The notes under the pieces are model-generated. The model saw only the letters and a list, made by a program, of their open reading frames with translations. It did no database searches and was not told the origin of the DNA. Positions 26,582-35,298 of a DNA stretch of 64,000 bases are shown piece after piece; position 1 is the stretch's first letter; each line of letters starts with the position of its first letter. The stretch lies in the NCBI RefSeq assembly GCF_000407485.1, contig NZ_ASWD01000002.1, positions 434,001 to 498,000 of the forward strand, read 5' to 3'. This stretch comes from Enterococcus pallens ATCC BAA-351 (lineage in GTDB: Bacteria > Bacillota > Bacilli > Lactobacillales > Enterococcaceae). Position numbers and translations under genes: made by a program.

Positions 26582-28561
26582 CTATTTATTTTTTTCAATT
26601 AACTGTTGGGCTTCTTTAACAATTCGCTCCACTGTGAAGTTATAATCGTTTAGCAAATCTCCTGCAGGGGCTGATTTACCAAATTGTTCTACCCCTAATG
26701 ATTTTCCTTTTTCTCCTACATATTTCGACCAGCCAATAGTTGATCCTAGTTCTACCGATAACTTGTTAACAATATGATTCGGCAAAACGGATTCTTTGTA
26801 TTCGTCACTTTGCGCATCAAATAGCTCCCAGCTAGGGAAGGAAACGACATTTACTTTATGCTGAGCTAGCTGTTCTTTGGCAAGTATGGCCATCTCAACT
26901 TCAGAACCGCTCGCAATCAGAATTAAATCTGGTTCATCTGCATCTTTTGATAATATATATGCGCCCCTTTCTGCTGCCTCAAAGTCAACCTCTGCAATAA
27001 CTGGAACGTCATGACGCCCTAATGCGATTAAGAAAGGCCGATCCTTCGATTCTGCTGCCAGCTTCCATGCTACAACCGTTTCATTCGCTTCTGCTGGACG
27101 AAAGACAACCAAGTTAGGCATTGCTCTTAAGGAAATTAAATGTTCAACTGGTTGGTGCGTTGGGCCATCCTGTCCTACCTGCAAACTATCGTGAGTCATA
27201 ATATAAGTTACTGGCACACCCATTAAAGCAGAATGGCGAATTGCTGAACGCATGTAGTCAGAAAAGACTAGAAAAGTCCCACAATAACCTCTCAGGCCTC
27301 CATGTAAAGTAAGCCCATTACAAATTGAAGCCATTGCGAACTCACGAACTCCAAAATAAATATTAGGCCCATCATGGGCTTCTTCATCCATAAATGGCTG
27401 ACCTTCGATGGTTGTCTTATTGGAAGAAGCTAAATCAGCTGAACCACCAACTAAAATTGGTAAATCCTTATAAATTCGATTTAACATTTTCCCACTAGCT
27501 GTACGAGTGGCCATCTTTTCATCCTCGAAAGGCGTTAATGCCGCTTCAGTAACCTCAAATTTTTCTGAAATTATCTTCTCTAATTCTGCTGCTAATTCTG
27601 GATAACTCTTTTGATACTCTCCTACTAGCTGATTCCATGCCATTTCGGATTTTTCACCTTGTACACTAATTTCGTTAAAGTTCATTTTTACATCTTCTGG
27701 TACAAAGAAATCTTCATATTCCCAGCCTATCGCTGCTTTAATCTTCTTGGCTTCTTCAGTTCCAACTGGGTTACTATGAATCTTCTCTGTCCCTTGTAAG
27801 GTTGAACCAAAACCAATAATTGTTTTGACTTCAATCAATGTTGGTTTTTTAGACTCTGATTGAGCTTCCTCAATCGCGGCAGAAATTTCTTCTAAGTTAT
27901 TGCCATCACTTACATAAAGTGTTTGCCAATTCATTGCTCTAAATTTTTCTTGAATATCTTCATGAGCTGATTGAGTAAGCGGTCCATCCGAAGTGATGTC
28001 ATTTGAATCATAAAGAACAATTAATTTACCAAGACCTAGTTTTCCGGCAATTGCTGCAGATTCTAAAGCAACGCCTTCTTCTAAGTCGCCATCACCGCAA
28101 ATCGTATAGGTAAAATGATCAACGACATTAAACTGATCCCGATTGAATCGATCCCGCAAATGCGCTTCGGCAATTGCCAAGCCAACTGTCATTGAAAATC
28201 CTTGCCCTAATGGTCCAGTAGTTGCTTCTACTCCAGGTGTATGGAATACTTCTGGATGACCTGGCGTTTTGCTGTCTAATTTACGAAATTGTTTAATGTC
28301 ATCCATTGAAAGATCATACCCAGATAAATGCAGCAATGAATATAGTAGCATAGACCCGTGTCCTGATGTTAAAACAAAACGATCGCGATTAAACCATTGG
28401 GGATTTTTAGGATTATGATTCATGTGATGTCTAAATAACTCGTAGCCCATCGGAGCTGATCCCAAAGGCGCTCCCATATGTCCGTGATTTGCATTCTCTA
28501 CGCTATCTACTACTAAATTTCTCATTGTAGCGACAGATTTATTATCAATATTTTTACTCAT
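26582..28561 (-). CDS. tkt: Transketolase, full length
   Basis: This 659-residue enzyme moves two-carbon units between sugar phosphates in the pentose phosphate pathway and needs thiamine diphosphate. The cofactor motif starts at GDGDLEEG and ends near YDSNDIT. The HGHMGAPLGSAPMGYELF start region and the pyrimidine-domain block with REFAM and the H-D-S-L-Q-V-G-Q-D-G-P-T-H segment are complete. It is the last gene after a PTS IIC gene, 35 bases away, and so belongs to a sugar operon. A dedicated transketolase suggests that the imported sugar is turned into a pentose or ketose phosphate. Confidence 0.95.
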   Translation of the reverse strand: MSKNIDNKSVATMRNLVVDSVENANHGHMGAPLGSAPMGYELFRHHMNHNPKNPQWFNRDRFVLTSGHGSMLLYSLLHLSGYDLSMDDIKQFRKLDSKTPGHPEVFHTPGVEATTGPLGQGFSMTVGLAIAEAHLRDRFNRDQFNVVDHFTYTICGDGDLEEGVALESAAIAGKLGLGKLIVLYDSNDITSDGPLTQSAHEDIQEKFRAMNWQTLYVSDGNNLEEISAAIEEAQSESKKPTLIEVKTIIGFGSTLQGTEKIHSNPVGTEEAKKIKAAIGWEYEDFFVPEDVKMNFNEISVQGEKSEMAWNQLVGEYQKSYPELAAELEKIISEKFEVTEAALTPFEDEKMATRTASGKMLNRIYKDLPILVGGSADLASSNKTTIEGQPFMDEEAHDGPNIYFGVREFAMASICNGLTLHGGLRGYCGTFLVFSDYMRSAIRHSALMGVPVTYIMTHDSLQVGQDGPTHQPVEHLISLRAMPNLVVFRPAEANETVVAWKLAAESKDRPFLIALGRHDVPVIAEVDFEAAERGAYILSKDADEPDLILIASGSEVEMAILAKEQLAQHKVNVVSFPSWELFDAQSDEYKESVLPNHIVNKLSVELGSTIGWSKYVGEKGKSLGVEQFGKSAPAGDLLNDYNFTVERIVKEAQQLIEKNK

Positions 28562-28596
28562 TCAATTTCCTCCATTATGTTTAATATAGTTGAAAT

Positions 28597-29871
28597 TTAG
28601 AATACACTTTGCAATAATTGACCTATATAATATATAAGCAGCCCGACGATATTAAAGTCTGTTTCTGGGAAGGATGTTCCGGTTAATCCTATGTTTTCCA
28701 TAATTGGGTAAATTAATGCTGGGCCAACAGCAATTAATATCCCTACTGCAAAGGAACCTGCGATACAGCCTTTCCAGCCGCCAGTAGCGTTACCAAACAC
28801 TCCCGCAGTTGCTCCGATAAAGAAATAAGGAACAGCTACAGGTATGATAACGATCGTCCCAATCAAGCCCATGATAATCATCGTAACAATCCCACCGGCA
28901 TATGCTGCTAAAAAGCCGATGACTGTTGCAGTTGGTGCAAAAGGGAAAACTACTGGGCAATCTAACGCTGGTTTAGCATTTGGAATTAGCTTTTCTGAAA
29001 TTCCAACAAATGCACTGACGATCTCTCCCAGAAACAGACGAACGCCGGTTATGATTACATACAAGGCGGCAGCAAAGCTCAAACCTTGGAACAACGGATA
29101 AACCAGCCAGTTCACTCCTCCGGATAATTCTTCAACAGCACCTTTGCCAGCTGCAATTGCGGCGATGTAAAAGAATATAACCATCGTAATTGAAACTCCC
29201 ACTACATAATCTTTGAACATAGTCAGCCACGCTGGAAGCTTTAAATCTTCGGTACTGTCTTCCGGTTTACCTACCTTTGATCCAATCCATCCTGAAATAG
29301 CATAACCAACGGTAACATAGTGTCCCATCGCTAATTCATCATCACCAGTAACTTTTCGCATATAGGGCTGTGCAATAGCTGGAAATAACCCTGCGCAAAT
29401 TCCAAGAAATACACCCCCTAATCCAATTGTTAGCGTATTGCTCAAGCCCAATGCTTTAAACATGATAGTTAATAGCGCGGCTAAATATAAATTATGCTGT
29501 CCTGTCAAAAAGATATATTTTAGTGGTGTAAATTTGGCTACTAGAAGATTACACAAAAAACCAAGCAGCATAACCATTGATACAGTTGTACCAAACTTAT
29601 CCTGTGCTAGAGCAGTCACTGCTTCAGCTAATGGCAGCACCCCTTTTAAGCCAAATCCTTCTGCAAACAATGCTTGAAAACTGTCCAATGATGTTACAGC
29701 TGCGGCAGAACCAACACCAAATACTAAGAAGCCAACAATTGTTTTTAATGTCCCAGAGATTACTTTGTCTGCGGGTTGTTTTTGTAAAACCAATCCAGTT
29801 AATGCAATCACCCCAACTAAGATTGGTGCCGAAGACAGTAAATCAAATACTAAAACCTTGATAACACCCAT
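28597..29871 (-). CDS. PTS membrane component IIC of the ascorbate (UlaA/SgaT) family
   Basis: This 424-residue integral membrane protein has about eleven hydrophobic segments. Family traits are the start with LSSAPILVGVIALTGL, the FLTGQHNLYLAALL segment and the long glycine-rich C-terminal half. It should carry and phosphorylate a sugar acid or sugar alcohol with the IIB protein encoded 20 bases upstream. There is no ulaD/E/F-type ascorbate catabolic gene beside it, only a transketolase gene, so L-ascorbate is unlikely as the only substrate. Family is secure, substrate open. Confidence 0.88.
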   Translation of the reverse strand: MGVIKVLVFDLLSSAPILVGVIALTGLVLQKQPADKVISGTLKTIVGFLVFGVGSAAAVTSLDSFQALFAEGFGLKGVLPLAEAVTALAQDKFGTTVSMVMLLGFLCNLLVAKFTPLKYIFLTGQHNLYLAALLTIMFKALGLSNTLTIGLGGVFLGICAGLFPAIAQPYMRKVTGDDELAMGHYVTVGYAISGWIGSKVGKPEDSTEDLKLPAWLTMFKDYVVGVSITMVIFFYIAAIAAGKGAVEELSGGVNWLVYPLFQGLSFAAALYVIITGVRLFLGEIVSAFVGISEKLIPNAKPALDCPVVFPFAPTATVIGFLAAYAGGIVTMIIMGLIGTIVIIPVAVPYFFIGATAGVFGNATGGWKGCIAGSFAVGILIAVGPALIYPIMENIGLTGTSFPETDFNIVGLLIYYIGQLLQSVF

Positions 29872-29891
29872 TGATTTTCCTCCTTACTTTT

Positions 29892-30179
29892 TTAAGCCTT
29901 ATTATCAAAAAACTCCTTTAGCTTGGATTCAATTTCTTTTTTATCCATCAGGTTCTTTATTCCGATCACATAAGGCACTTGACCTTTCAATTCATCCGCT
30001 ACATCCGACATCGTGATAAGTAAATCTCCTTTGAAACTTTTTACGTCATCTAAGGTACTGTGCTGAACCTCCAGAGGAAATTGATTGGCTTTCACAACCT
30101 GATCCACCTTTATTTTTAACATCATACTTGAGCCCATTCCTGTTCGACAGGCAATTAATGCTTTTTTCATTCCACTCAT
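29892..30179 (-). CDS. PTS component IIB, ascorbate/galactitol type
   Basis: This 95-residue protein shows the IIB P-loop ACRTGMGSSMM, with the phospho-accepting cysteine at residue 11. It passes phosphate from a IIA domain to the sugar held by the IIC protein encoded next to it. An AGGAG site stands 5 bases before the ATG at 30179. The regulator gene ends 2 bases upstream, so translation is probably coupled. No separate IIA gene is present in the operon. Confidence 0.9.
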   Translation of the reverse strand: MSGMKKALIACRTGMGSSMMLKIKVDQVVKANQFPLEVQHSTLDDVKSFKGDLLITMSDVADELKGQVPYVIGIKNLMDKKEIESKLKEFFDNKA

Positions 30180-30181
30180 CT

Positions 30182-32245
30182 TTACTCCTCACTCTCAAAT
30201 TTTTTAATAAAATCGATGATTTCTTCCGGTTTTTTTGCATTATCCAGTATTTCATAAAATTCTTGCTGGTCCAACAGCTCTGCTAATTCAGCCATTGCTG
30301 TTAAATGCGTTTGATTGTCCAAAGCGCTTAACCCAAAAATATACTTTACTGGATCATTTTCAGCATTCCCAAATTCAATTGGTTGTTTTAATGTAGCAAT
30401 ACTGATTGCTATTTCCTTAGCTCCTGTTTCTGGTCTGGCATGAGGCAAGGCGACATGTTTTGTAATCACTATATAGGGTCCTGTTTCTTTTGTTGTTTGA
30501 ATCATTCCATCAATATAACCTGGTGAAACTTTGCCATTTTCTACAAGTACTTGTGTAGAATTTCTAATTGCATCCTCCCAATTCGAAGCCTCCACACCAA
30601 GCTTTACTAACTCCTTATTAGTAATTTCACTCAACAATGGATAATCACCTCCCTCTTCAATTATTATGCGTGAATTTGTTTCACCTGATTGAATTAGTAC
30701 CTCACTTTCAATTTTTTCGTATTGTTCATAACTAACATATTTTTTTACCACCTTCAGAATGTCTCTTACCTTAGGATCGATAAGCGAATCATCGCTGATC
30801 AAATCATAGACTCGACCGATCAACTCAAATTTTTCTTTCGACGTCATGATTGGGTTGACGACAATGAAGGGAATATCTATGCTCAAAATATCTGACGTAA
30901 TGGTTGTAGTAAAAACAATATCAAAATCTGAAAGTTCTCTCTTCTTATGCAGATTTTGTGCAATGAATTCGATGCAGGGAAAAAGCGATTCAAGCTCTTT
31001 CAAAAGTATGATCGATGTTCCAATACCGCTTGGACACAAAACCAGTCCTCGACTACGCTTGACCTGCTCTTCTTTTTCTTCAAAGGTTGAAGCAGCAAAA
31101 TGGACTGTTAAAAAAGCAATCTCATCCGCTGGAAGTTCCCTTTTGAACAATGGCTGTAAAGGTCGGATCGCTTCGTTAACTAAGCAATACATTTCCGCGT
31201 ACTCTTTTTGGATTTTTGATGTTAAAGGGTTAACGATTGGTAGATGATAAAAGATTCGGTAATAGCTTGATCGAACGTGTTCATATAGTCGTTTAACAAC
31301 AGCCTCTTCATTTAAAAATCGAATGCCCGCTAGATTTTCAAATCTAGTTACTAAGCGCTGAACAATCTTTTTGATCATTGATCTATCTTTAGTTTGTTTT
31401 GTAATATCTCCTACTGACAAGCCTAAAATCCAGGCCGTTACATAGCTTATATTCTGCTCTTCTATTATTCCGAAATAATTACAAATGCTTTGACTGAATT
31501 GATATTCATTCGATTTACAATCAAATAGGTCGTTTCCATAGTCTGAAGCTAAAGCATAATGTTTGAATCTTTGGTTCAGCAATACAAAGCAATAGGTAAA
31601 CTCCTTAAGCTTATTTTCAAAGAAATGGATATCGTACACTTGGCTATCCTTAAGAATTTTTCTTTCAAAATCTAAATAGCTAATTTTAAGGTGTTTGTTT
31701 AAAAAACTTTCAATAAAAAGTTCCCCATTGTCTTCATGCAAGCAGGTAATTACTTTTTTCATAATCATGTAGCGAATATCTTCTTCTTTGCCTAACAAAT
31801 GGTAACCTTTCGCTCGAGTATAGTTCACTTTTAGATTGTTTTCTGTCAGTTGGTTTTTGACCTCTTTTAAATCATTTAAGACAGTGGAGCGACTGCTTTC
31901 CAGCATAACTATCAAATGATCCAAAGAGATGTACTCCAGTGAACAAGATAACATGAGCAAAATCATTAATTGTCGGTTTTCTTTTGAATGATAAACATCA
32001 TCAAAAACTTCGAGTTCCAGCAAATACTTTTGCAGATATCGTTCTGCTTCTCTAGCTAAACTAAGACTGCTACCAGTAATCCGAATCTCAGTTTGCTGAT
32101 TGTCCATTAAAATCTCATTTATCTTTTTTATTGCATACGTCAACTGCCTCCTAGTTAAGGCGAACTTTTTTTCTAGCTCTTCTAGACTCCTTTCATTTCT
32201 AAATGTTACTTCATGAAGAATTGCTAAATCCTGATTATCTATCAT
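30182..32245 (-). CDS. PRD-containing transcriptional activator with IIB and IIA domains
   Basis: This 687-residue MtlR/LicR-type regulator has two N-terminal helix-turn-helix regions (about 1-60 and 90-150). Two PTS regulation domains follow (about 185-290 and 300-395, with histidines in YEHVRSSYYR and TVHFAA), then a IIB-like domain with LVLCPSGIGTS (cysteine 404). A complete IIA domain ends the protein (about 540-687, histidine 602 in ALPHARPE). Phosphorylation by the PTS should set its activity. It is the first gene of the operon with IIB, IIC and transketolase. Since no other IIA is encoded here, its IIA domain may also serve transport. Confidence 0.92.
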   Translation of the reverse strand: MIDNQDLAILHEVTFRNERSLEELEKKFALTRRQLTYAIKKINEILMDNQQTEIRITGSSLSLAREAERYLQKYLLELEVFDDVYHSKENRQLMILLMLSCSLEYISLDHLIVMLESSRSTVLNDLKEVKNQLTENNLKVNYTRAKGYHLLGKEEDIRYMIMKKVITCLHEDNGELFIESFLNKHLKISYLDFERKILKDSQVYDIHFFENKLKEFTYCFVLLNQRFKHYALASDYGNDLFDCKSNEYQFSQSICNYFGIIEEQNISYVTAWILGLSVGDITKQTKDRSMIKKIVQRLVTRFENLAGIRFLNEEAVVKRLYEHVRSSYYRIFYHLPIVNPLTSKIQKEYAEMYCLVNEAIRPLQPLFKRELPADEIAFLTVHFAASTFEEKEEQVKRSRGLVLCPSGIGTSIILLKELESLFPCIEFIAQNLHKKRELSDFDIVFTTTITSDILSIDIPFIVVNPIMTSKEKFELIGRVYDLISDDSLIDPKVRDILKVVKKYVSYEQYEKIESEVLIQSGETNSRIIIEEGGDYPLLSEITNKELVKLGVEASNWEDAIRNSTQVLVENGKVSPGYIDGMIQTTKETGPYIVITKHVALPHARPETGAKEIAISIATLKQPIEFGNAENDPVKYIFGLSALDNQTHLTAMAELAELLDQQEFYEILDNAKKPEEIIDFIKKFESEE

Positions 32246-32412
32246 TGACCTCAGCTCCTACTCACAATATAATGTGGACGCTTTCAGTAATCAATCTTAA
32301 TTAAGTTCATCTTTTGTCACTTTCAAGAACAATTATCAGACTGAAGTTGCTTAAAGCGCTATCCTTCAACCTTTAAATAGCTCTTATCTATTTCAGGTTA
32401 TACGAAGTAATG

Positions 32413-32426
32413 TCAGATTAATCTGA
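32413..32426. promoter_or_regulatory. Perfect palindrome between the PTS regulator and lpdC
   Basis: TCAGATTAATCTGA is a perfect 14-base palindrome in the 365-base divergent intergenic region. It lies about 170 bases from either start codon. It may be an operator for one of the two flanking units; the binding protein is unknown. Confidence 0.4.
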
Positions 32427-32512
32427 AAATAAATCCCTGTCAAAATCATTCAAAAAATACATTATTACTAGAACGAATAGCATAAAAATTATACTCTTCT
32501 CTTCTAGGAACA

Positions 32513-32578
32513 TATTCCATTTCGGAATACTTCTTTTTAAAATACGATTTGTTTTCTATCAATCAAGGAGAATACAAT
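32513..32578 (+). promoter_or_regulatory. lpdC promoter with a LysR-type binding box
   Basis: The dyad TATTCC-N5-GGAATA (32513-32529) contains T-N11-A, the LysR-family core. The promoter downstream has a weak -35 TTGTTT (32549-32554), an 18-base spacer and -10 TACAAT (32573-32578), which gives a start near 32585. The dyad is centred at about -64, the classical position of the LysR recognition site. A weak -35 fits an activator-dependent promoter. Confidence 0.6.
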
Positions 32579-32610
32579 AAAAGAGAAGAAATGTATTAGG
32601 AGGAAAACAG

Positions 32611-34089
32611 ATGAGCCAAGAAGAATTGTATGATCTGCGCAAAGTCTTAGAGGAATTAAAACAAGAGCCTGGTGCTTACCATGAAACGTATGTTGAAGTC
32701 GACCCTGATTCAGAGCTGGCTGGTGCTTACCGCTACATTGGATCTGGTGGTACCGTGATGCGGCCAACTCAAGAAGGTCCAACCATGATGTTCAACAACG
32801 TCAAGGGCTTTCCCGGTACGCGCGTGACAATCGGTATCATGGCCAGCCGTAAACGGGTTGGAAAAATTTTAAATTATGATTATCGGCATCTTGGTCGATT
32901 GTTGAAGGAATCCGTAGCGAATCCGATCAAGCCCGTGAAGGTTTCTAAAGAAGAGGCTCCTGCACAAGAAGTTGTTCATTTAGCTACAGATGAAGGATTT
33001 GATATTCGTAAGATTTTGCCGGCACCGACAAATACGCCGCAAGATGCTGGGCCTTACATTACCATGGGGATAGTCTTAGGCTCTGATCCGGATAAAACGA
33101 TGAGTGATGTCACGATTCACCGGATGGTCCTAGAAGACGAAGACACGATTGGTATGTATGTCATGCCAGGTGGACGCCACATTGGTCATTTCCAAGAGCA
33201 ATACGAGAAACTAAATAAACCGATGCCGATTACGATCAATATCGGACTTGATCCAGCCATCTCCATCGGTACAACCTTTGAACCGCCAACTACTCCTCTT
33301 GGCTATAATGAATTGTGGATCGCTGGAGCTTTACGTAATCAGCCAGTACAGTTAGTCGACAGTATCACGGTTGATGAAGTGGGCATTGCTCGCTCGGAAT
33401 TTATTATTGAAGCAGAAATTTTGCCGAATGAACGGATGCAGGAGGATTTGCACACTAACACCGGACATGCTATGCCGGAATTCCCTGGCTATAACGGTGA
33501 TGCGAATCCGGCCGTAAATGTCGTAAAAGTTAAGGCGATTACTCATCGCAAAGACAATCCCATTATGCAAACAACGATTGGACCAAGTGAAGAGCATGTA
33601 TCGATGGCAGGAATTCCTACTGAAGCCAGTATTTTAGATTTAGTGGAAAAAGCCATCCCCGGAAAAGTAGTGAATGTTTACAATCCCCCTGCTGGTGGTG
33701 GTAAATTAATGAGTATCCTGCAAATTCGTAAGGAGCGAGAAGCTGATGAAGGCATTCAGCGGCAGGCGGCGATTTTAGCTTTGTCCGCCTTCAAAGAATT
33801 AAAGACGGTCATTTTAGTGGATGATGACGTGGATATTTTTGATATGAACGATGTGATGTGGACCTTGAACACTCGCTTCCAAGGCGATAAGGACATTATT
33901 GTATTGCCTGGCATGCGGAATCATCCGTTGGATCCGTCAGAAATTCCTGAATACAACCCAGGTGTGATTCGTTTCCGTGGAATGAGCGCCAAAACGATTT
34001 TAGATGGCACTGTTCCTTTTGACCTAAAGGATAAATTTATTCGGGCCCAATTTAAAGAAGTCCCGGACTGGGAAAAATATTTGAAATAG
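32611..34089 (+). CDS. lpdC: Gallate/hydroxybenzoate decarboxylase catalytic subunit (UbiD family)
   Basis: This 492-residue UbiD-family enzyme removes the carboxyl group of hydroxy-aromatic acids such as gallate or protocatechuate, using prenylated FMN. It closely resembles LpdC of Lactiplantibacillus plantarum as I remember it, including APTNTPQDAGPYIT, DVTIHRMVLED, PGGRHIG and the MRNHPLDPSE C-terminal block. The UbiD E-x2-R-type catalytic region lies around residues 270-290. It is the first gene of lpdC-lpdB-lpdD, with a TTAGGAGG site. The genes probably detoxify plant phenolics. The exact substrate is inferred from similarity. Confidence 0.92.
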   Translation: MSQEELYDLRKVLEELKQEPGAYHETYVEVDPDSELAGAYRYIGSGGTVMRPTQEGPTMMFNNVKGFPGTRVTIGIMASRKRVGKILNYDYRHLGRLLKESVANPIKPVKVSKEEAPAQEVVHLATDEGFDIRKILPAPTNTPQDAGPYITMGIVLGSDPDKTMSDVTIHRMVLEDEDTIGMYVMPGGRHIGHFQEQYEKLNKPMPITINIGLDPAISIGTTFEPPTTPLGYNELWIAGALRNQPVQLVDSITVDEVGIARSEFIIEAEILPNERMQEDLHTNTGHAMPEFPGYNGDANPAVNVVKVKAITHRKDNPIMQTTIGPSEEHVSMAGIPTEASILDLVEKAIPGKVVNVYNPPAGGGKLMSILQIRKEREADEGIQRQAAILALSAFKELKTVILVDDDVDIFDMNDVMWTLNTRFQGDKDIIVLPGMRNHPLDPSEIPEYNPGVIRFRGMSAKTILDGTVPFDLKDKFIRAQFKEVPDWEKYLK

Positions 34090-34105
34090 GAAAGCAGGGT
34101 TTTGG

Positions 34106-34675
34106 ATGAAAAAAAGACGGATCGTCATTGGAATCACCGGTGCTTCTGGTACTGTTTATGCGTTGGATTTGTTGAAGGAATTGAAGAATTATCCTGAAAT
34201 TGAGACCCATGGAGTGATTAGTGACTGGGCTAAGGAAAACCTGAAAATTGAAACTGACATGAGTTTGACTGAGGTATATGATTTACTGGATTATCATTAC
34301 TCAGTTAAGGATTTAGGGGCTTCGATTGCCAGCGGGTCTTTTTTAGTGGATGCAATGGTGATCGTTCCTACCAGCATGCGAACGGTTGGAGCCATTGCGA
34401 TGGGCTTAGCCGACAATTTGATTACCCGAGCAGCCGATGTCACCTTAAAGGAGCAACGCAAGCTGATTTTGGTTCCCAGAGAAACCCCGTTGCATGCCAT
34501 TCATTTAGAAAATTTGACGAAATTAGCTAAAATGGGCGTGCAAATTATTCCGCCGATTCCAGCTTTTTACAATCAGCCGCAAACAATTCAGGATTTGGTG
34601 CATCATCAAACCATGAAGCTGTTGGATGCCTTGCAGATTGATAATGAGTTGTCTGGTCGTTGGAAGGATGCTTAA
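34106..34675 (+). CDS. lpdB: Flavin prenyltransferase (UbiX family)
   Basis: This 189-residue protein makes the prenylated FMN cofactor needed by the UbiD-type decarboxylase encoded 16 bases upstream. The flavin-binding start IGITGASGTVYALDLL and the segments ASGSFLVDAMVIVPTSMRTVGAIA and VPRETPLHAIHL are typical. Length is normal. It was earlier thought to be a decarboxylase subunit. It is followed after one base by lpdD. A general UbiX copy may exist elsewhere in the genome. Confidence 0.94.
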   Translation: MKKRRIVIGITGASGTVYALDLLKELKNYPEIETHGVISDWAKENLKIETDMSLTEVYDLLDYHYSVKDLGASIASGSFLVDAMVIVPTSMRTVGAIAMGLADNLITRAADVTLKEQRKLILVPRETPLHAIHLENLTKLAKMGVQIIPPIPAFYNQPQTIQDLVHHQTMKLLDALQIDNELSGRWKDA

Positions 34676-34676
34676 C

Positions 34677-35081
34677 ATGAATCATACAGTCGTAAAAACT
34701 CAGCTTGCCGATTTTACGATGTCGGCTGAAGCTAAACAGATTGGCAGAGATCTGCTGATCACTTTGACTGGTGGAGACACCCCTCACATTGGCACAGTAA
34801 CGACTTTCTCAACTAAGCAGCAGAAAGAAACCATTCGCTTTGAAAGTCATAGCGGTCGTTTCCATAAAGATGATGTTTTAGCAGAAAAGATTCTGGAGAT
34901 CCTTACACCATTTCTTCCAGGAAATTGCGTAATTACCTCTGGGGTTCATGTTGATGGAATTACTCCAGAACAAATCTCAGCTTCCTTTGACATGGCCGCT
35001 GACTTAGGCCAGCAGCTAGCGGACTGGCTAAAGAGAACTCCTTTTACTTCAAAGGATCCTATTTACCAAAATAAATCCTGA
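34677..35081 (+). CDS. lpdD: Small subunit-like protein of the gallate decarboxylase cluster
   Basis: This 134-residue cytoplasmic protein begins at the ATG one base after the lpdB stop; the longer frame from 34626 would overlap lpdB and is rejected. It has conserved-looking GRDLLITLTGGDTPHIGTV and TSGVHVDGITPEQI segments. LpdD-type proteins accompany UbiD decarboxylases in lactic acid bacteria, and their role is not settled; they may stabilise or assist the enzyme. The assignment comes from position and general likeness. Confidence 0.82.
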   Translation: MNHTVVKTQLADFTMSAEAKQIGRDLLITLTGGDTPHIGTVTTFSTKQQKETIRFESHSGRFHKDDVLAEKILEILTPFLPGNCVITSGVHVDGITPEQISASFDMAADLGQQLADWLKRTPFTSKDPIYQNKS

Positions 35082-35134
35082 TACACACTCGTTAAGCTTT
35101 GCTGTTTGTGAAAAATTTTGACTTCCTCAAACAA

Positions 35135-35196
35135 TAAAAAAAGATCACCTCTCTAAAATCGTTTAAAACATGATTTTTTGAGCGGTGACCTTTTTT
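35135..35196. terminator. Bidirectional terminator between lpdD and the LRR protein gene
   Basis: A long inverted repeat with AAAAAAGATCACC and GGTGACCTTTTTT arms, and an inner AAAATC/GATTTT pairing, is flanked by A and T runs on both sides. It suits lpdD on the plus strand and possibly the LRR gene on the minus strand. Confidence 0.8.
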
Positions 35197-35298
35197 ATAT
35201 GCAAGCATGCTCGTAAAATTCTATTGCATCCGATTGATTGAATCGAGCTTTAGCACTTTTTTTTAAATTGCTGACTAAAATTTTAATTAGGCTTCTGC

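Noticed and set aside
26315-26602. 95-codon frame on the plus strand after the LysR gene
   Set aside because: It starts without a ribosome site, runs through the terminators of two genes and has hydrophobic, low-complexity content typical of AT-rich noncoding DNA.
32273-32286. cre-like sequence near the start of the PTS regulator operon
   Set aside because: TGAAAGCGTCCACA on the minus strand has two mismatches in the second half of the consensus; too weak to list as a site.
34545-34787. 80-codon frame opposite lpdB/lpdD
   Set aside because: It is antisense to two clear coding genes and lacks a ribosome site.
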